Assembly: GCF_000202635.1 (NCBI RefSeq)
Contig: NC_015125.1
Span: forward strand, 1,302,001-1,366,000
DNA length: 64,000 nucleotides
Direction of reading: 5' to 3'
Source of the DNA: Microbacterium testaceum StLB037
Lineage (GTDB): Bacteria; Actinomycetota; Actinomycetes; Actinomycetales; Microbacteriaceae
This document shows, one piece after another, positions 1 to 9,361 of this stretch. Made by a program: the position numbers and the translations under genes. The notes below the pieces were generated by a model that worked only from the letters and a program-made list of their open reading frames with translations, did no database searches and was not told where the DNA came from. Numbering within the stretch: the stretch's first letter is position 1; each line of letters starts with the position of its first letter.

Positions 1-484
1 ACTGGTCACCGAACATGTTGCTGAAGATCAGGGCGACCGCGACGGGGGCCATGACGTAGGGCACGAGAACGCCCATGCGCCAGAGCGTCTTCGCCCGGAT
101 GTTCTGGTCGAGCATCGCCGCGATGAAGACCGCGAAGAGCAACTGCGGCACGGTCGACAGCACGAAGATGCTGAAGGTGTTGCGCAGGGCGTCCCAGAAC
201 GCGGGCTGCGAGAGCACGTAGGCGTACTGGTCGAAGCCGACGAAGGTGCCCGAGCCGCGGATCTGGTCCCAGTCCATGAACGAGATGACACCCGTGTACA
301 GGATCGGGAAGAGGCCCGTGACGAGGAAGAGGATGAAGAACGGGGAGATGTAGAGGTACGGGGAGAGCTTCAGATCCCAGGCGCTGAGCTTCGAGCCGAA
401 CCCGACGCGTCGGGGGGTGCGGGCGGGGGGACCGTCGGGGGCGGATGCCGCGGGGGCCGCGGGCGGCTGCAGTGTCGTGGTCAT
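1..484 (-). CDS. Sugar ABC transporter permease, MalF/LacF type (3' end cut by window)
   Basis: Inner-membrane subunit of a carbohydrate ABC importer; the visible N-terminal 161 residues start at ATG 484. A proline-rich cytoplasmic lead is followed by a first membrane segment (SPFFILFLVTGLFPILYTGV), then the GFDQYAYVLSQPAFWDALRN stretch typical of MalF-like permeases and two further hydrophobic segments. The rest lies beyond base 1. It follows the solute-binding protein gene by 60 bases on the same strand, the usual order in cebEFG-type operons. With the CebR-like operators upstream of the binder, a beta-glucoside or cello-oligosaccharide substrate is the best guess (inference). Confidence 0.9.
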   Translation of the reverse strand, partial: MTTTLQPPAAPAASAPDGPPARTPRRVGFGSKLSAWDLKLSPYLYISPFFILFLVTGLFPILYTGVISFMDWDQIRGSGTFVGFDQYAYVLSQPAFWDALRNTFSIFVLSTVPQLLFAVFIAAMLDQNIRAKTLWRMGVLVPYVMAPVAVALIFSNMFGDQ

Positions 485-544
485 GAGGTTCCTTCCGGGG
501 GTACGGGCCGGGCGCACGAGGCGCCCGGCCCGCGACGTCCGAGG

Positions 545-1822
545 TCAGCCGATGGCTTCCACCTGCGAGACCCACTGGTCCCACGAGGTCTGGGCGTCCT
601 GCGTGTTCTGGTCGACGCGCAGGAGCGCCTTCGACATCGCGTCGTTCACCTGGAAGTAGTACTGGCCCTTGAACGGCGTCACCGTCACGGCGTTCGCGCG
701 GTTCGTGAAGATCTCACCGATCGGGGCGTCGTTGAAGTAGGCGTTCTTCGCGTCGAGGAGGTCGGTCGACTTCAGCGCGTCGACCTGGCTCGGGAAGGTG
801 CCCGCCTGCTGGAAGAACTTGACCTGCTGCTCGGGCGAGGTCAGCCAGTCCGCGAGGGCCTGCGCCTCAGCCACGTGCGGGCCGTTGGCGGGGACGGTCA
901 GGTACGAGCCGCCCCAGTTGCCGCCGCCGTTGGGGAACACGTCCGCGATCTTCCAGCCGGAGACCTCGGGGGCGTTGCCCTCGATCTGCGTCAGCATCCA
1001 GCCGGGGCAGGAGAGCGTCGCGAACGCGCCGTTCGCCATGCCCGCGTACCAGTCGGTGGACCACTGCTCGAAGTGCGCCGACTGCGTCTTGCTGGCGTCG
1101 AGCGTCTCGGTGTAGATCTTCTTGACCTCGGGGTTGGTCGTGGCGGTGATCTCGCCCGAGTCGGGGTTCTCGTAGGCCGCCTCGACCTGGTTGATCATGC
1201 CCTGGTACACGCTGCTGGCGGAGTCGAAGAACGGCTTGCCGGTGGCGGCGACGTACTTGTCACCCATCTCGAAGTACTTCGACCAGTCACCCTGGAGCGC
1301 GGCCGCGACATCGGCGGGCTCGCTCGGCAGACCGGCGGCCTCGAAGAGGTCGGAGCGGTAGCAGATCGCCTCGGGGCCGATGTCGGTGCCGTAGCCGACG
1401 AGGTTGCCCGAGGGGTCGGTCGCTGCCTTGACCTTCCAGTCCAGCCAGCGGCTCTTGAGGTCGTCAGGGACGGGGGCGAGGAGGTCGGAGTACTTCATGA
1501 CCTCGGGAAGCCAGTCGACCTCGATGGCCTCGATGTCGGCCAGGCCGCTCTTGCCCAGCTTCTGGAAGTAGTTGGCACGGGCGTCGTTCGACTTGGCCGC
1601 GCGGTTGTGCACGATCTTCACGTTCGGGTGCTCGGCGGTGTACGCGTTGAGCAGCTCGTCGGTGTAGCCGAAGTCGTTGAACGTCGCGACGGTGAGGGTG
1701 ACCTCCTCGTCGCTGCTGCCGGCGGCAGCACCCCCGCCGCCGGAGCAACCGGCCAGCACGAGGGCAGAGGTGGAGGCGACGGCTGCCGCGAGGGCGACGC
1801 GGCGCAGGGCGCGTGATTTCAC
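545..1822 (-). CDS. Extracellular sugar-binding lipoprotein of an ABC importer
   Basis: Captures the sugar outside the cell and delivers it to the downstream permease. 425 residues. The GTG start at 1822 is chosen because AAAGGAG lies 7-8 bases upstream and it gives a clean signal peptide ending in the lipobox LVLAGC, so the mature protein is lipid-anchored. The body has the features of the family 1 solute-binding fold ([20 protein letters not shown] near the N-lobe, [11 protein letters not shown] later). Regulation is visible: a sigma70-like promoter at 1909-1937 with three LacI-family palindromes. Length and operator match CebE-like proteins, but the ligand cannot be read from the sequence. 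Confidence 0.9.
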   Translation of the reverse strand: MKSRALRRVALAAAVASTSALVLAGCSGGGGAAAGSSDEEVTLTVATFNDFGYTDELLNAYTAEHPNVKIVHNRAAKSNDARANYFQKLGKSGLADIEAIEVDWLPEVMKYSDLLAPVPDDLKSRWLDWKVKAATDPSGNLVGYGTDIGPEAICYRSDLFEAAGLPSEPADVAAALQGDWSKYFEMGDKYVAATGKPFFDSASSVYQGMINQVEAAYENPDSGEITATTNPEVKKIYTETLDASKTQSAHFEQWSTDWYAGMANGAFATLSCPGWMLTQIEGNAPEVSGWKIADVFPNGGGNWGGSYLTVPANGPHVAEAQALADWLTSPEQQVKFFQQAGTFPSQVDALKSTDLLDAKNAYFNDAPIGEIFTNRANAVTVTPFKGQYYFQVNDAMSKALLRVDQNTQDAQTSWDQWVSQVEAIG

Positions 1823-1882
1823 AGGACACTCCTTTGTGGTGGATGCGAACCGACGAGGGTGATCTGCCCCCGGCCTCAGGTG

Positions 1883-1950
1883 TGGGAGCGCTCTCATCGA
1901 TTTCGTCGAGAGTATGGGATCGCTCCCACGACGTCAAGGGAGCGCTCCCA
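1883..1950. promoter_or_regulatory. Three LacI-family (CebR-like) operator palindromes
   Basis: Sites at 1883-1896 (TGGGAGCGCTCTCA), 1915-1928 (TGGGATCGCTCCCA) and 1937-1950 (AGGGAGCGCTCCCA) each differ by one base from the 14-bp palindrome TGGGAGCGCTCCCA bound by CebR of Streptomyces and CelR of Thermobifida. The first sits just after the -10 box, the second fills the -35/-10 spacer and the third abuts the -35, so a bound repressor would block the promoter. No LacI-type regulator gene is in the window. Confidence 0.85.
1909..1937 (-). promoter_or_regulatory. Sigma70-like promoter of the sugar ABC operon
   Basis: On the minus strand TTGACG (1937-1932) is followed by a 17-base spacer and TACTCT (1914-1909). 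The spacer contains a complete LacI-type palindrome. Transcription would begin near 1902 and leave an 80-base leader before the GTG at 1822. Confidence 0.7.
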
Positions 1951-2093
1951 AATCGACGACACGTCGCGAGATCGCACGTCCGTGTCGAGGTCGCACCGCG
2001 TTGCGCACAGCCCTCTGTCATCTCGCGCGGAACGTGTGATCTCGGCAGCGGACCCGCGCCCGACGCGCACCACGCGGCACGCGGCGCCCTGCG

Positions 2094-2099
2094 TAGAAT
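2094..2099 (+). promoter_or_regulatory. Candidate -10 box for purS
   Basis: TAGAAT lies 34 bases before the purS GTG. No convincing -35 is seen 16-18 bases upstream, so this is a weak call. Confidence 0.35.
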
Positions 2100-2132
2100 G
2101 GGAGGACACGCCCACCGACTCCTGGAGCTGCT

Positions 2133-2377
2133 GTGCCCACCATCGTCGTCGACGTCATGCCCAAGGCCGAGCTTCTCGACCCGCAGGGAAAGGCCGTCGC
2201 CGGCGCCCTGTCGCGTCTCGGCGAGAACCGCTTCTCCGACGTGCGCATCGGCAAGCGCTTCGAGCTCACCGTCGAGGGCGAGGTCGACGAGGCCATCCTC
2301 GCCCGTGCCCGCGAGCTCGCCGACGAGATGCTCTCGAACGCCGTCATCGAGGACGTCGTCAACATCGAGGTCGTGGA

Positions 2378-2381
<4 letters not shown>
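2133..2381 (+). CDS. purS: Phosphoribosylformylglycinamidine synthase subunit PurS
   Basis: Small bridging subunit of the PurLQS complex, which converts FGAR to FGAM with glutamine and ATP in de novo purine synthesis. 82 residues, the family's normal size; the [20 protein letters not shown] start, the [12 protein letters not shown] centre and the [17 protein letters not shown] end are characteristic. The GTG at 2133 is preceded by TGGAG. The stop overlaps the purQ GTG by four bases (GTGA), so the two are translationally coupled. purL is not in the window. Confidence 0.96.
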
Positions 2382-3085
<704 letters not shown>

Positions 3086-3095
3086 CGCCTCGCTC

Positions 3096-3809
3096 GTGAC
3101 CGAGAAGCGCTCTCCCGACCAGGACGCGCTGATCGATCGCATCCTGCACCTCTGGCGGGCGGATGCCGAGACCCTGCCCTCCGAGCCGCGCCTGGCCGAG
3201 CTGACCGGCGCGAGCCGCAACTCGGTCCGCGAGGCCCTGATCCGCCTCGAGGAGCGCGGGTACGTGCACCGCACGCAGGGCGCGCGCACCTCGCCGAATC
3301 GACGTCTCCCCGGTATCGGTCGCCGCATCGACGAGCAGTTCGACCACTCGCTGTCGATCCGCTCCGCCGGCTACGAGCCGACGCTCGAGGTCGTCTCGGC
3401 GGACCGGCTCGCGCTGACCCCGGGCGCTCACCGCTACGACGATCTGCCCGACGGCACCGAGGTGCTGCGCACCCGCAAGATGTGGCGCGTCGACGGGGCG
3501 CCGTACGCCCTCGCCGAGGACCTCGTGCCGCTCACCCGCCCGGCCGACCTCGACCCGCATCGTCCGGTGTTCGATCTCGCGGAGGAGGCCAATGGCATCC
3601 GGGTCGCGTGGGAGACCCTGTGGATCGACGCGATCGCCCTCGACGCCGAGCGCGCCGGGATCCTGGATGCCGAGCCCGGCACGCCGGTGATCGAGATGAC
3701 GTACTGCGGGTACGGGGCGGACGACGCGATCGGCTACTGGTCGCGAGAGGTGCAGCTGCCGGCGCCCGCGGGCCTGCGGAATGCGCTGATCCGGCGCGTG
3801 CGGTCCTGA
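3096..3809 (+). CDS. GntR family (HutC/UTRA) transcriptional regulator
   Basis: Ligand-responsive repressor of 237 residues. Residues 8-70 form the GntR winged helix (IDRILHLWRADAETLPSEPR, then the recognition helix SRNSVREALIRLEERGYV and the wing HRTQGART). Residues 90-235 look like the UTRA effector domain found in HutC-type regulators. It starts with GTG 10 bases after purQ and lies 52 bases before a carboxylesterase, which is the most likely target. No operator could be assigned with confidence. Confidence 0.88.
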   Translation: MTEKRSPDQDALIDRILHLWRADAETLPSEPRLAELTGASRNSVREALIRLEERGYVHRTQGARTSPNRRLPGIGRRIDEQFDHSLSIRSAGYEPTLEVVSADRLALTPGAHRYDDLPDGTEVLRTRKMWRVDGAPYALAEDLVPLTRPADLDPHRPVFDLAEEANGIRVAWETLWIDAIALDAERAGILDAEPGTPVIEMTYCGYGADDAIGYWSREVQLPAPAGLRNALIRRVRS

Positions 3810-3861
3810 GCCCGGTCCGCGAGGACTCCCTGGGACAAGGCATCCGGGAGAAGATGAGAGC

Positions 3862-5277
3862 ATGTCTCGTCCCGTGATCCAGACCGACGTCGGCTCCGTG
3901 GCGGGAGCCCGGCACGAGGGAGTCGAACGCTACCTCGGCATCCCGTACGCCGAAGCTCCGGTGGGGCCTCGGCGCTTCGCCGCCCCCGCGCCGGCCGCCG
4001 GCTGGGACGGTGTGCGGGAGGCGACCGCGTTCGGGCCGACCTCACCGCAGTCCCCGTACCCCGGCGCCATCGGAGAGCTCCTGGCCTCGGCGATCATCCC
4101 GGGCGACGACATCCTCACGGTCAACGTCTGGCGACCGGAGGATGCCGACGGCGCCGCCGTCCTGCTCTGGTTCCACGGCGGGGCCCTCGAGCGGGGCACC
4201 GCGGCGCTCAGCACGTACGACGGCACCCCGTTCGCGCGCGACGGCGTCGTCTTCGTCTCGGCGAACTACCGACTGGGGGCGGAGGGGTTCTCCGTCCTGC
4301 CCGACGCCCCGCGGAACCTCGGGCTCGCCGACGCGGCGGAAGCGCTGCGGTGGACGCATCGAAACATCTCCCGGTTCGGCGGAGACCCGTCGCGCATCAC
4401 GATCTTCGGGGAGTCCGCCGGCGGAGCCGTCGTGGCCGCCCTCCTCGCCCGCGAAGACCTCCGCCCGATGATCGCCGGCGCCATCATCGAGTCCGGCCCG
4501 CTCGACGCCGAGACCCCGCAACGCGCGGGGCGGGCCACCCGCGCCATCGCGCGCTCGCTCGGCGTCGAGGCCTCGGCCGAGGCCCTTCGCCAGGTCGAGC
4601 CGGAACGGCTCGTGGCCGCGCGCGACGCGATCGCCGCTCGATCGACCCTCCTGCGGGCAGCACCGGGGTTCACGGCGGCGGTCGATCCCGAGACCCTTCC
4701 CGACTCTCCGCGGCGCGCGATCGTCACGGCGGACGTGCCCGTGATGATCGGCACGAACACGGACGAGTACCGCCTCTGGTATCCGCCCGAAGCCCTCGCC
4801 GCGCTGAACCGGCGCACGTACGCCCTGCTCGCCCTGGCGAAGCGCCTTCCCCGGGGCGTCTGGGCGGCATACCGACGCGCCCTCCCCGAGGCGTCGACCG
4901 GCGAGATCATCGGGCAGGTGATCACGGACTCGATCCTGCGCGCGCCCACCGTCGAGGTCGCTCGAGCCCGCACCGCCCCCACCTTCGTGTACGAGTTCGC
5001 GTGGCAGAGCCCGGTGCGTGATCTGCGCGCCGCGCACGCCCTCGAGATCGGCTTCGTCTTCGACGCGCTCGATGATCCGGCGTCGGAGCGTCTGGCGGGG
5101 ACCGCAGCGCCCGCCGCGCTCGCGGAACGCATGCACGGCGACTGGATCCGCTTCGCCGAGACGGGCGATCCGGGCTGGTCGACGTTCGCGGACGGCGAGC
5201 GCGTCCGCCGCTACGACACCGTCACGCGGGATGTGCCTCTCCCCCGCGCCGAGGCTCTGGCCGCGCTCATGCGCTGA
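3862..5277 (+). CDS. Carboxylesterase type B
   Basis: Alpha/beta hydrolase that cleaves carboxylic esters; probably cytoplasmic because no signal peptide is visible. 471 residues, a normal length. Type B hallmarks in order: YLGIPYAEAPVGPRRF, the oxyanion region LLWFHGGALERG, the nucleophile elbow IFGESAGG with Ser185, and a C-terminal AAHALEIGFVFD holding the likely catalytic His. The canonical HGG-GF is HGGALERG here, a small variation. A GntR regulator precedes it. The physiological ester is unknown. Confidence 0.9.
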   Translation: MSRPVIQTDVGSVAGARHEGVERYLGIPYAEAPVGPRRFAAPAPAAGWDGVREATAFGPTSPQSPYPGAIGELLASAIIPGDDILTVNVWRPEDADGAAVLLWFHGGALERGTAALSTYDGTPFARDGVVFVSANYRLGAEGFSVLPDAPRNLGLADAAEALRWTHRNISRFGGDPSRITIFGESAGGAVVAALLAREDLRPMIAGAIIESGPLDAETPQRAGRATRAIARSLGVEASAEALRQVEPERLVAARDAIAARSTLLRAAPGFTAAVDPETLPDSPRRAIVTADVPVMIGTNTDEYRLWYPPEALAALNRRTYALLALAKRLPRGVWAAYRRALPEASTGEIIGQVITDSILRAPTVEVARARTAPTFVYEFAWQSPVRDLRAAHALEIGFVFDALDDPASERLAGTAAPAALAERMHGDWIRFAETGDPGWSTFADGERVRRYDTVTRDVPLPRAEALAALMR

Positions 5278-5341
5278 ACGCGGCAGACAGGGCGCGGGAT
5301 GCCAGCGCGTCGCGTTTCGCCCACGTAAAGACGCCGTGACG

Positions 5342-5376
5342 TTGTTGGACAAGTCGCTCCGCGACTTGTTGGACAA
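5342..5376. promoter_or_regulatory. Paired TTGT-N3-ACAA operators
   Basis: Two exact copies of TTGTTGGACAA (5342-5352 and 5366-5376, 24 bases centre to centre) lie upstream of the next operon. Each is a small palindrome (TTGT-TGG-ACAA) of the GT-N3-AC form known for FadR-subfamily GntR repressors. Between them AAGTCGC-TCC-GCGACTT forms an additional inverted repeat. Cooperative repressor binding is inferred. Confidence 0.6.
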
Positions 5377-5412
5377 GCGTACGCTCGCCTCACCCGACGA
5401 AAGCGAGCCGTC

Positions 5413-5907
5413 ATGCCCGAGACCCTCACGACCCACCCCCTCCCCTCCGAGATCGTCACCCCCGCCGGATTCGAGCCGTTCGGCGTCGTGCTGACCCCCA
5501 TGGAGGACGGCACCCCGTTCACGGCGGAAGAAGCCGTACTCGATGTGTCGAACGGCATCCCGCGCTTCTACCTCATGCACCTCGAGGACAAGGCGCCCGA
5601 GTTCGTGCGCGTCACGCGACACCTCGAGACCACGCAGACGCTCATGGCGGTCGGCGACGTCGAGTGGACCATCGCCGTCGCCGCGCCCGGGATCGAGGAG
5701 CCGACGCTCGACGACCTGCGGGCCTTCCGCATCCCTCCGCGCACGGCGATCACGATGCGCAAGGGCACGTGGCACGCGGGCCCCTTCTTCGCCGAGCCGA
5801 GCATGGACTTCGTCAATCTCGAGCTCGACGACACCAACGTCACCGACCACCACAACCACCGCTTGGACGACGCCTTCGGGGTGCGCGTCGTCATCGACGC
5901 GGAGTGA
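5413..5907 (+). CDS. Ureidoglycolate lyase-like (AllA superfamily) protein
   Basis: Cupin-fold protein of 164 residues resembling ureidoglycolate hydrolase/lyase (allantoin catabolism, ureidoglycolate to glyoxylate and urea). Family-like segments are TPAGFEPFGVVL near the start, RHLETTQTLMAVG in the middle and KGTWHAGPFFA with FVNLELDDTNVTDHHNH at the end, where His/Asp side chains could bind metal. It opens an operon with an FAD enzyme and a hydroxyacid dehydrogenase behind paired operators. No other allantoin gene is nearby, so a different alpha-hydroxy substrate is quite possible. Confidence 0.75.
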   Translation: MPETLTTHPLPSEIVTPAGFEPFGVVLTPMEDGTPFTAEEAVLDVSNGIPRFYLMHLEDKAPEFVRVTRHLETTQTLMAVGDVEWTIAVAAPGIEEPTLDDLRAFRIPPRTAITMRKGTWHAGPFFAEPSMDFVNLELDDTNVTDHHNHRLDDAFGVRVVIDAE

Positions 5908-5909
5908 CG

Positions 5910-7367
5910 ATGCTCACCCCGCTGGTCGACGCCGGAGCGCGCCTCGCCGCCCTCGAACGCGAGGCAGCGCACCAGGCCGCGCTCAGCGCGGGCGACGGTC
6001 GCGCGTGGGTCGGCGAGCGCGACGGGATCCACCCCGTCGTGATCGTCGGTGCGGGACAAGCCGGCCTCGTCCTCGCGCGGGGCCTCCGCCGCCGCGGCAT
6101 CGACGATGTCATCGTGCTCGACGCCGCCCCGGCCGGATCGGCCGGACCCTGGACGACCTACGCCCGCATGCACACGCTGCGGACGCCGAAGGACATCGCC
6201 TGGCCGACCTGGGGCACCCCCGCCGTCAGCCCGCGGGCGTGGTTCGAGGCCGTGTACGGCCTCGACGCCTGGGACGGGATCGAGTTCTTCCCGACGGTCG
6301 CGTGGCACGGGTTCCTGCAGTGGTACCGAGAGGTCTCGGCGATCACGGTCGTCCCTTCGACGCGGGTGACGGCGATCGTGCCGGGTGACGGACCCCTGCG
6401 ACTCGCGCTCGAGGGTCCCGACGGCACGTGGACGCTGGAGGCGCACCACGTCGTGCTCGCGACCGGAATCGAGGGGGCCGGCGGCCGCCACATCCCCGCT
6501 CTCCTCGACGGACTCCCCGCCGACCGGGTCCACCACACGCACGATGACATCGACTTCGCCGCCCTCGCGGGCCTGCGGATCGGCATCCTCGGCGCGGGCA
6601 CCGGCGCGTTCGACAACGCCGCGACCGCCCTCGAACACGGCGCCGCGAGCGTCGATGTGCACATGCGCCGCGCCGCGATGCCGCAGGTCAGCCCATACCG
6701 CTGGATGGAGTTCGCCGGTCTCATCGAGAACTACGGCACGTTCACCGACGCGCAGAAGTGGGCGTTCAACGTCCATCTCTCCGCCGTCGATCAGCCCGCC
6801 ACGCAGAACGCGCTCTGGCGCGCGCACGCCTTCGACGACTTCCGTTTCCTCACGTCGTCGCCGTGGGAGAGCGTCGCGTGGACGGGCAGCGACATCGCCG
6901 TCACGACGCCGCGTGGCATCCATCACTATGACGTCGTCCTCGCCGCGACCGGCATCGTGTCCGACCTGGTACGGCGCGCTGAGCTGGCGAACGTGGCTCC
7001 GGATGCCACCCTGTGGAGCGATCGCCTCAGCCCCGAGGCCGCGGCCCAGAACCCGGGGCTGGCCGCGTTCCCGTATCTCGACGACGATTTCGGCCTCGTG
7101 GACCGGAACGGGGGCGAGGCCCTCTCGCGCATCCACCTGTTCAATCACGGCGCGCGGATCAGCCAGGGGATGCTGAGCCACCAGATCCCGGGGCTCGTGG
7201 GCGGAGCGACCAAGCTCGCGGCGGCCCTCTCCCGCCGCCTGTTCGCGCGGCAGTCCGACGAGTTGCTCGCGGAGTACCTCGCGTACGACGTGCCCGTCGG
7301 CGTGCACATCGGTCGACGCGCGCAACCCGCCTCCGCCGAGAAGCCCGCGGCGGTAGCGTCTTCCTGA
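5910..7367 (+). CDS. FAD/NAD(P)-binding monooxygenase-like protein
   Basis: Flavoprotein of 485 residues related to flavin-containing and Baeyer-Villiger type monooxygenases. The FAD Rossmann motif VVIVGAGQAGLVLARGLRRR is at about residues 36-55 and a second nucleotide site LRIGILGAGTGAFDNAATAL near 220. An N-terminal extension of some 35 residues precedes the first Rossmann fold. Its ATG lies two bases after the upstream stop and its own stop overlaps the next start by one base, so coupling is tight. It probably hydroxylates or oxidises the organic acid handled by the operon; the substrate is not known. Confidence 0.8.
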   Translation: MLTPLVDAGARLAALEREAAHQAALSAGDGRAWVGERDGIHPVVIVGAGQAGLVLARGLRRRGIDDVIVLDAAPAGSAGPWTTYARMHTLRTPKDIAWPTWGTPAVSPRAWFEAVYGLDAWDGIEFFPTVAWHGFLQWYREVSAITVVPSTRVTAIVPGDGPLRLALEGPDGTWTLEAHHVVLATGIEGAGGRHIPALLDGLPADRVHHTHDDIDFAALAGLRIGILGAGTGAFDNAATALEHGAASVDVHMRRAAMPQVSPYRWMEFAGLIENYGTFTDAQKWAFNVHLSAVDQPATQNALWRAHAFDDFRFLTSSPWESVAWTGSDIAVTTPRGIHHYDVVLAATGIVSDLVRRAELANVAPDATLWSDRLSPEAAAQNPGLAAFPYLDDDFGLVDRNGGEALSRIHLFNHGARISQGMLSHQIPGLVGGATKLAAALSRRLFARQSDELLAEYLAYDVPVGVHIGRRAQPASAEKPAAVASS

Positions 7368-8296
7368 TGACGACCGCGATCCCCCTCACCGTGTCCGTTC
7401 CGACCGCCCGCCTCCGCGATGACCTCGGGACACTCCCCGACGGCGTCGAGGTGGTGATCTGGGACATGAAGGATGCCGCTCCGCGCGAGCGCTTCGACAT
7501 GGTCGTGCCGCCGTACATGTCGATGGACGGGGTGATCGAAGCCCTCTCGGGCGTCGAGGTCGGGCTCGTCCAGAGCCAGTCGATCGGCTACGACAACGTC
7601 GAGGGACGCCTGCCCGAGGGGCTCGTGTTCGCGAACGCCTCCAGCGTGCACGAGACGGCGACCGCGGAGCTCGCCGTCGCTCTCACGCTCGCCGCGCAGC
7701 GTCGGCTCCCCGACTTCGTCCGGGCCCAGGACCGCGGCGAGTGGACGGGCGGGGGCGCCGCGGGGCTCGCCGACCGACGCGTCACGCTCCTGGGCTTCGG
7801 TGGCGTCGGCCGCGCGATCGCCGCACGGCTGAAGCCCTTCGAGGTCGACCTCCGCGCCGTCGCTTCGCACGGACGCCTCCAGGACGAGGTCGAGGTGTTC
7901 CCGCTCGGCAAGCTCTCCGAGGTGCTCGCCGACACGGACATCCTCATCGCCTCGCTCCCCGGCGGCGACGCCACCCGGCACATCATCGACCACGCGGCGC
8001 TGTCGGCGCTTCCCGACGGCGCGCTCGTGGTCAACGTCGGCCGTGGCCCCCTCGTCGACACCGACGCCCTCGTCGACCACGTGCGACGCGGCCGCATCCG
8101 CACGGCGCTGGACGTGACCGACCCCGAACCCCTGCCCGCCGGCCACCCGCTGTGGAGCCTCGAGGGAGCCCTCGTCGTCCCGCACGTCGGAGGAGCGACG
8201 GATGCCATGCACCCCCGCATCGCGCGCCTCGTCCGCCGGCAGATCGACCGCCTCCGCGCCGGCGAGGAGCCGCTGAACGTGGTGATCGGCGGCTGA
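7367..8296 (+). CDS. D-isomer specific 2-hydroxyacid dehydrogenase
   Basis: NAD(P)-dependent reductase of 2-oxoacids, 309 residues. The NAD motif LLGFGGVGRAIAARL and the catalytic set are visible: Arg in NVGRGPLVDT, Glu in DVTDPEPLP and His in VVPHVGGATD. The ATG overlaps the preceding stop (TGATG), making it the last gene of a three-gene operon. Together these genes suggest breakdown of a hydroxy- or ureido-acid to a 2-oxoacid and then reversible reduction (inference). Confidence 0.9.
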   Translation: MTTAIPLTVSVPTARLRDDLGTLPDGVEVVIWDMKDAAPRERFDMVVPPYMSMDGVIEALSGVEVGLVQSQSIGYDNVEGRLPEGLVFANASSVHETATAELAVALTLAAQRRLPDFVRAQDRGEWTGGGAAGLADRRVTLLGFGGVGRAIAARLKPFEVDLRAVASHGRLQDEVEVFPLGKLSEVLADTDILIASLPGGDATRHIIDHAALSALPDGALVVNVGRGPLVDTDALVDHVRRGRIRTALDVTDPEPLPAGHPLWSLEGALVVPHVGGATDAMHPRIARLVRRQIDRLRAGEEPLNVVIGG

Positions 8297-8333
8297 CGCC
8301 CCGACCGCCGTCGCGCAGCCGCTCCGGTGCGCG

Positions 8334-8393
8334 TCGAGTGTCCAAGAAACCCGGACGCCGCGCGATTCCGTTCCGTGTGTTTCGGACACTCGA
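8334..8393. terminator. Long imperfect hairpin between convergent genes
   Basis: TCGAGTGTCC (8334-8343) is perfectly complementary to GGACACTCGA (8384-8393), with further partial pairing inward (AAGAAAC against GTGTTT). The two flanking genes converge here, so a bidirectional terminator is likely; no T-tract is present. It could also be a dispersed palindromic repeat. Confidence 0.55.
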
Positions 8394-8411
8394 ACGGTGA
8401 GGTGACGCCGG

Positions 8412-9332
8412 TCAGCCGCCCGCGCGAGCCGCGTAGGCGTTCGCGGCGGCGGCGACATCGTCGACGTAGGTGTCGAGGTGGTTGTACGAGAACACCGCTC
8501 GGCGCCACCCGGCCGGACTCGTCATCTCGCCCGCGGCGCACAGATACCGCCCCGCCGCCAGTGCCGCGTCGTCGATCTGGTTCGGGTCGGCGATGCCGTC
8601 GCCGTTCGCGTCGGCACCCCAGCGCTGCCACGTCGAGGGGATGAACTGCAGGGGTCCGACGGCGCGATCCCAGACGGTGTCGCCGTCGAAGCGGCCGCCG
8701 TCGGTGTCGGAGATGGCCGCGCTCGCGGTGCCGTCCAGGGCGATCCCCCGGATGGGCGGATCGGGATACCCATCCGCGCGGAGCGAACCGCCGTCGTGCG
8801 TGCCGTGAGCGGACTCGATCGCACCGAGGCCCGCGAGCGTGTTCCACCCGAGACCGCAGCCGGGCTGCTCCGCCCGCAGGGTCAACGAGGCCGCGGCGTA
8901 GGCGCGCAGAGCGCGTTCCGGGATGCCGGTCCGCACCGCCACCGTTCCGGTCCAGGCCGGATCCGGTGAGACGGTGGCGACACCGGCCGTTCGCTGCGCC
9001 GAGTGAGACACCGCCGCGTCTGCGGCAGGGGTCGAGAGGGCGGATCCCGCGGAGACCGCCGGCACCGTGGCATCCCCCTCCCCCGCTGCCTCGGGCCAGT
9101 GGTCGACGCGCGCCGCGGATCGCTCGACGTCGAGGGCCACCGCCTGCGCCTGCGCGACGAAAGCACCTCCGCCGCCCACCAGCAGCACGAGCGCGAGCAG
9201 CCACGGCCAGAGCGGCCGGTGCGGAGCCTCGTCGAGGTCCACGGACACCTCCCGGGCGCCCGTCAGGTCGGACGCACGCGGCGACGCTAGACCGCGCCCT
9301 CGACGCCGACGTGAACGGTCGGGATACGGCAT
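8412..9332 (-). CDS. Membrane-anchored lytic transglycosylase-like protein
   Basis: Probable peptidoglycan-cleaving enzyme of 306 residues. One membrane segment (about 42-62, LWPWLLALVLLVGGGGAFVA) would place the catalytic part outside. Residues 160-300 resemble the actinobacterial SLT/MltB-like domain: TLAGLGAIESAHG with the likely catalytic Glu, VGPLQFIPSTWQRWGADANG, DDAALAAGRYLCAAG and AVFSYNHLDTYVDDV. It lies 29 bases after the ROK regulator gene; that link is probably incidental. Confidence 0.85.
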   Translation of the reverse strand: MPYPDRSRRRRGRGLASPRASDLTGAREVSVDLDEAPHRPLWPWLLALVLLVGGGGAFVAQAQAVALDVERSAARVDHWPEAAGEGDATVPAVSAGSALSTPAADAAVSHSAQRTAGVATVSPDPAWTGTVAVRTGIPERALRAYAAASLTLRAEQPGCGLGWNTLAGLGAIESAHGTHDGGSLRADGYPDPPIRGIALDGTASAAISDTDGGRFDGDTVWDRAVGPLQFIPSTWQRWGADANGDGIADPNQIDDAALAAGRYLCAAGEMTSPAGWRRAVFSYNHLDTYVDDVAAAANAYAARAGG

Positions 9333-9361
9333 CCGTCCCGGCCCACGGGCGCGTCGCGAGG

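Larger units (their letters stand above)
1823..2132. other. Divergent intergenic region, sugar-binder / purS
   Basis: This 310-base gap holds no gene. Its left part carries the sugar-operon promoter and three LacI-type operators; its right part carries the likely purS promoter with a TAGAAT -10 at 2094-2099. Confidence 0.7.
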
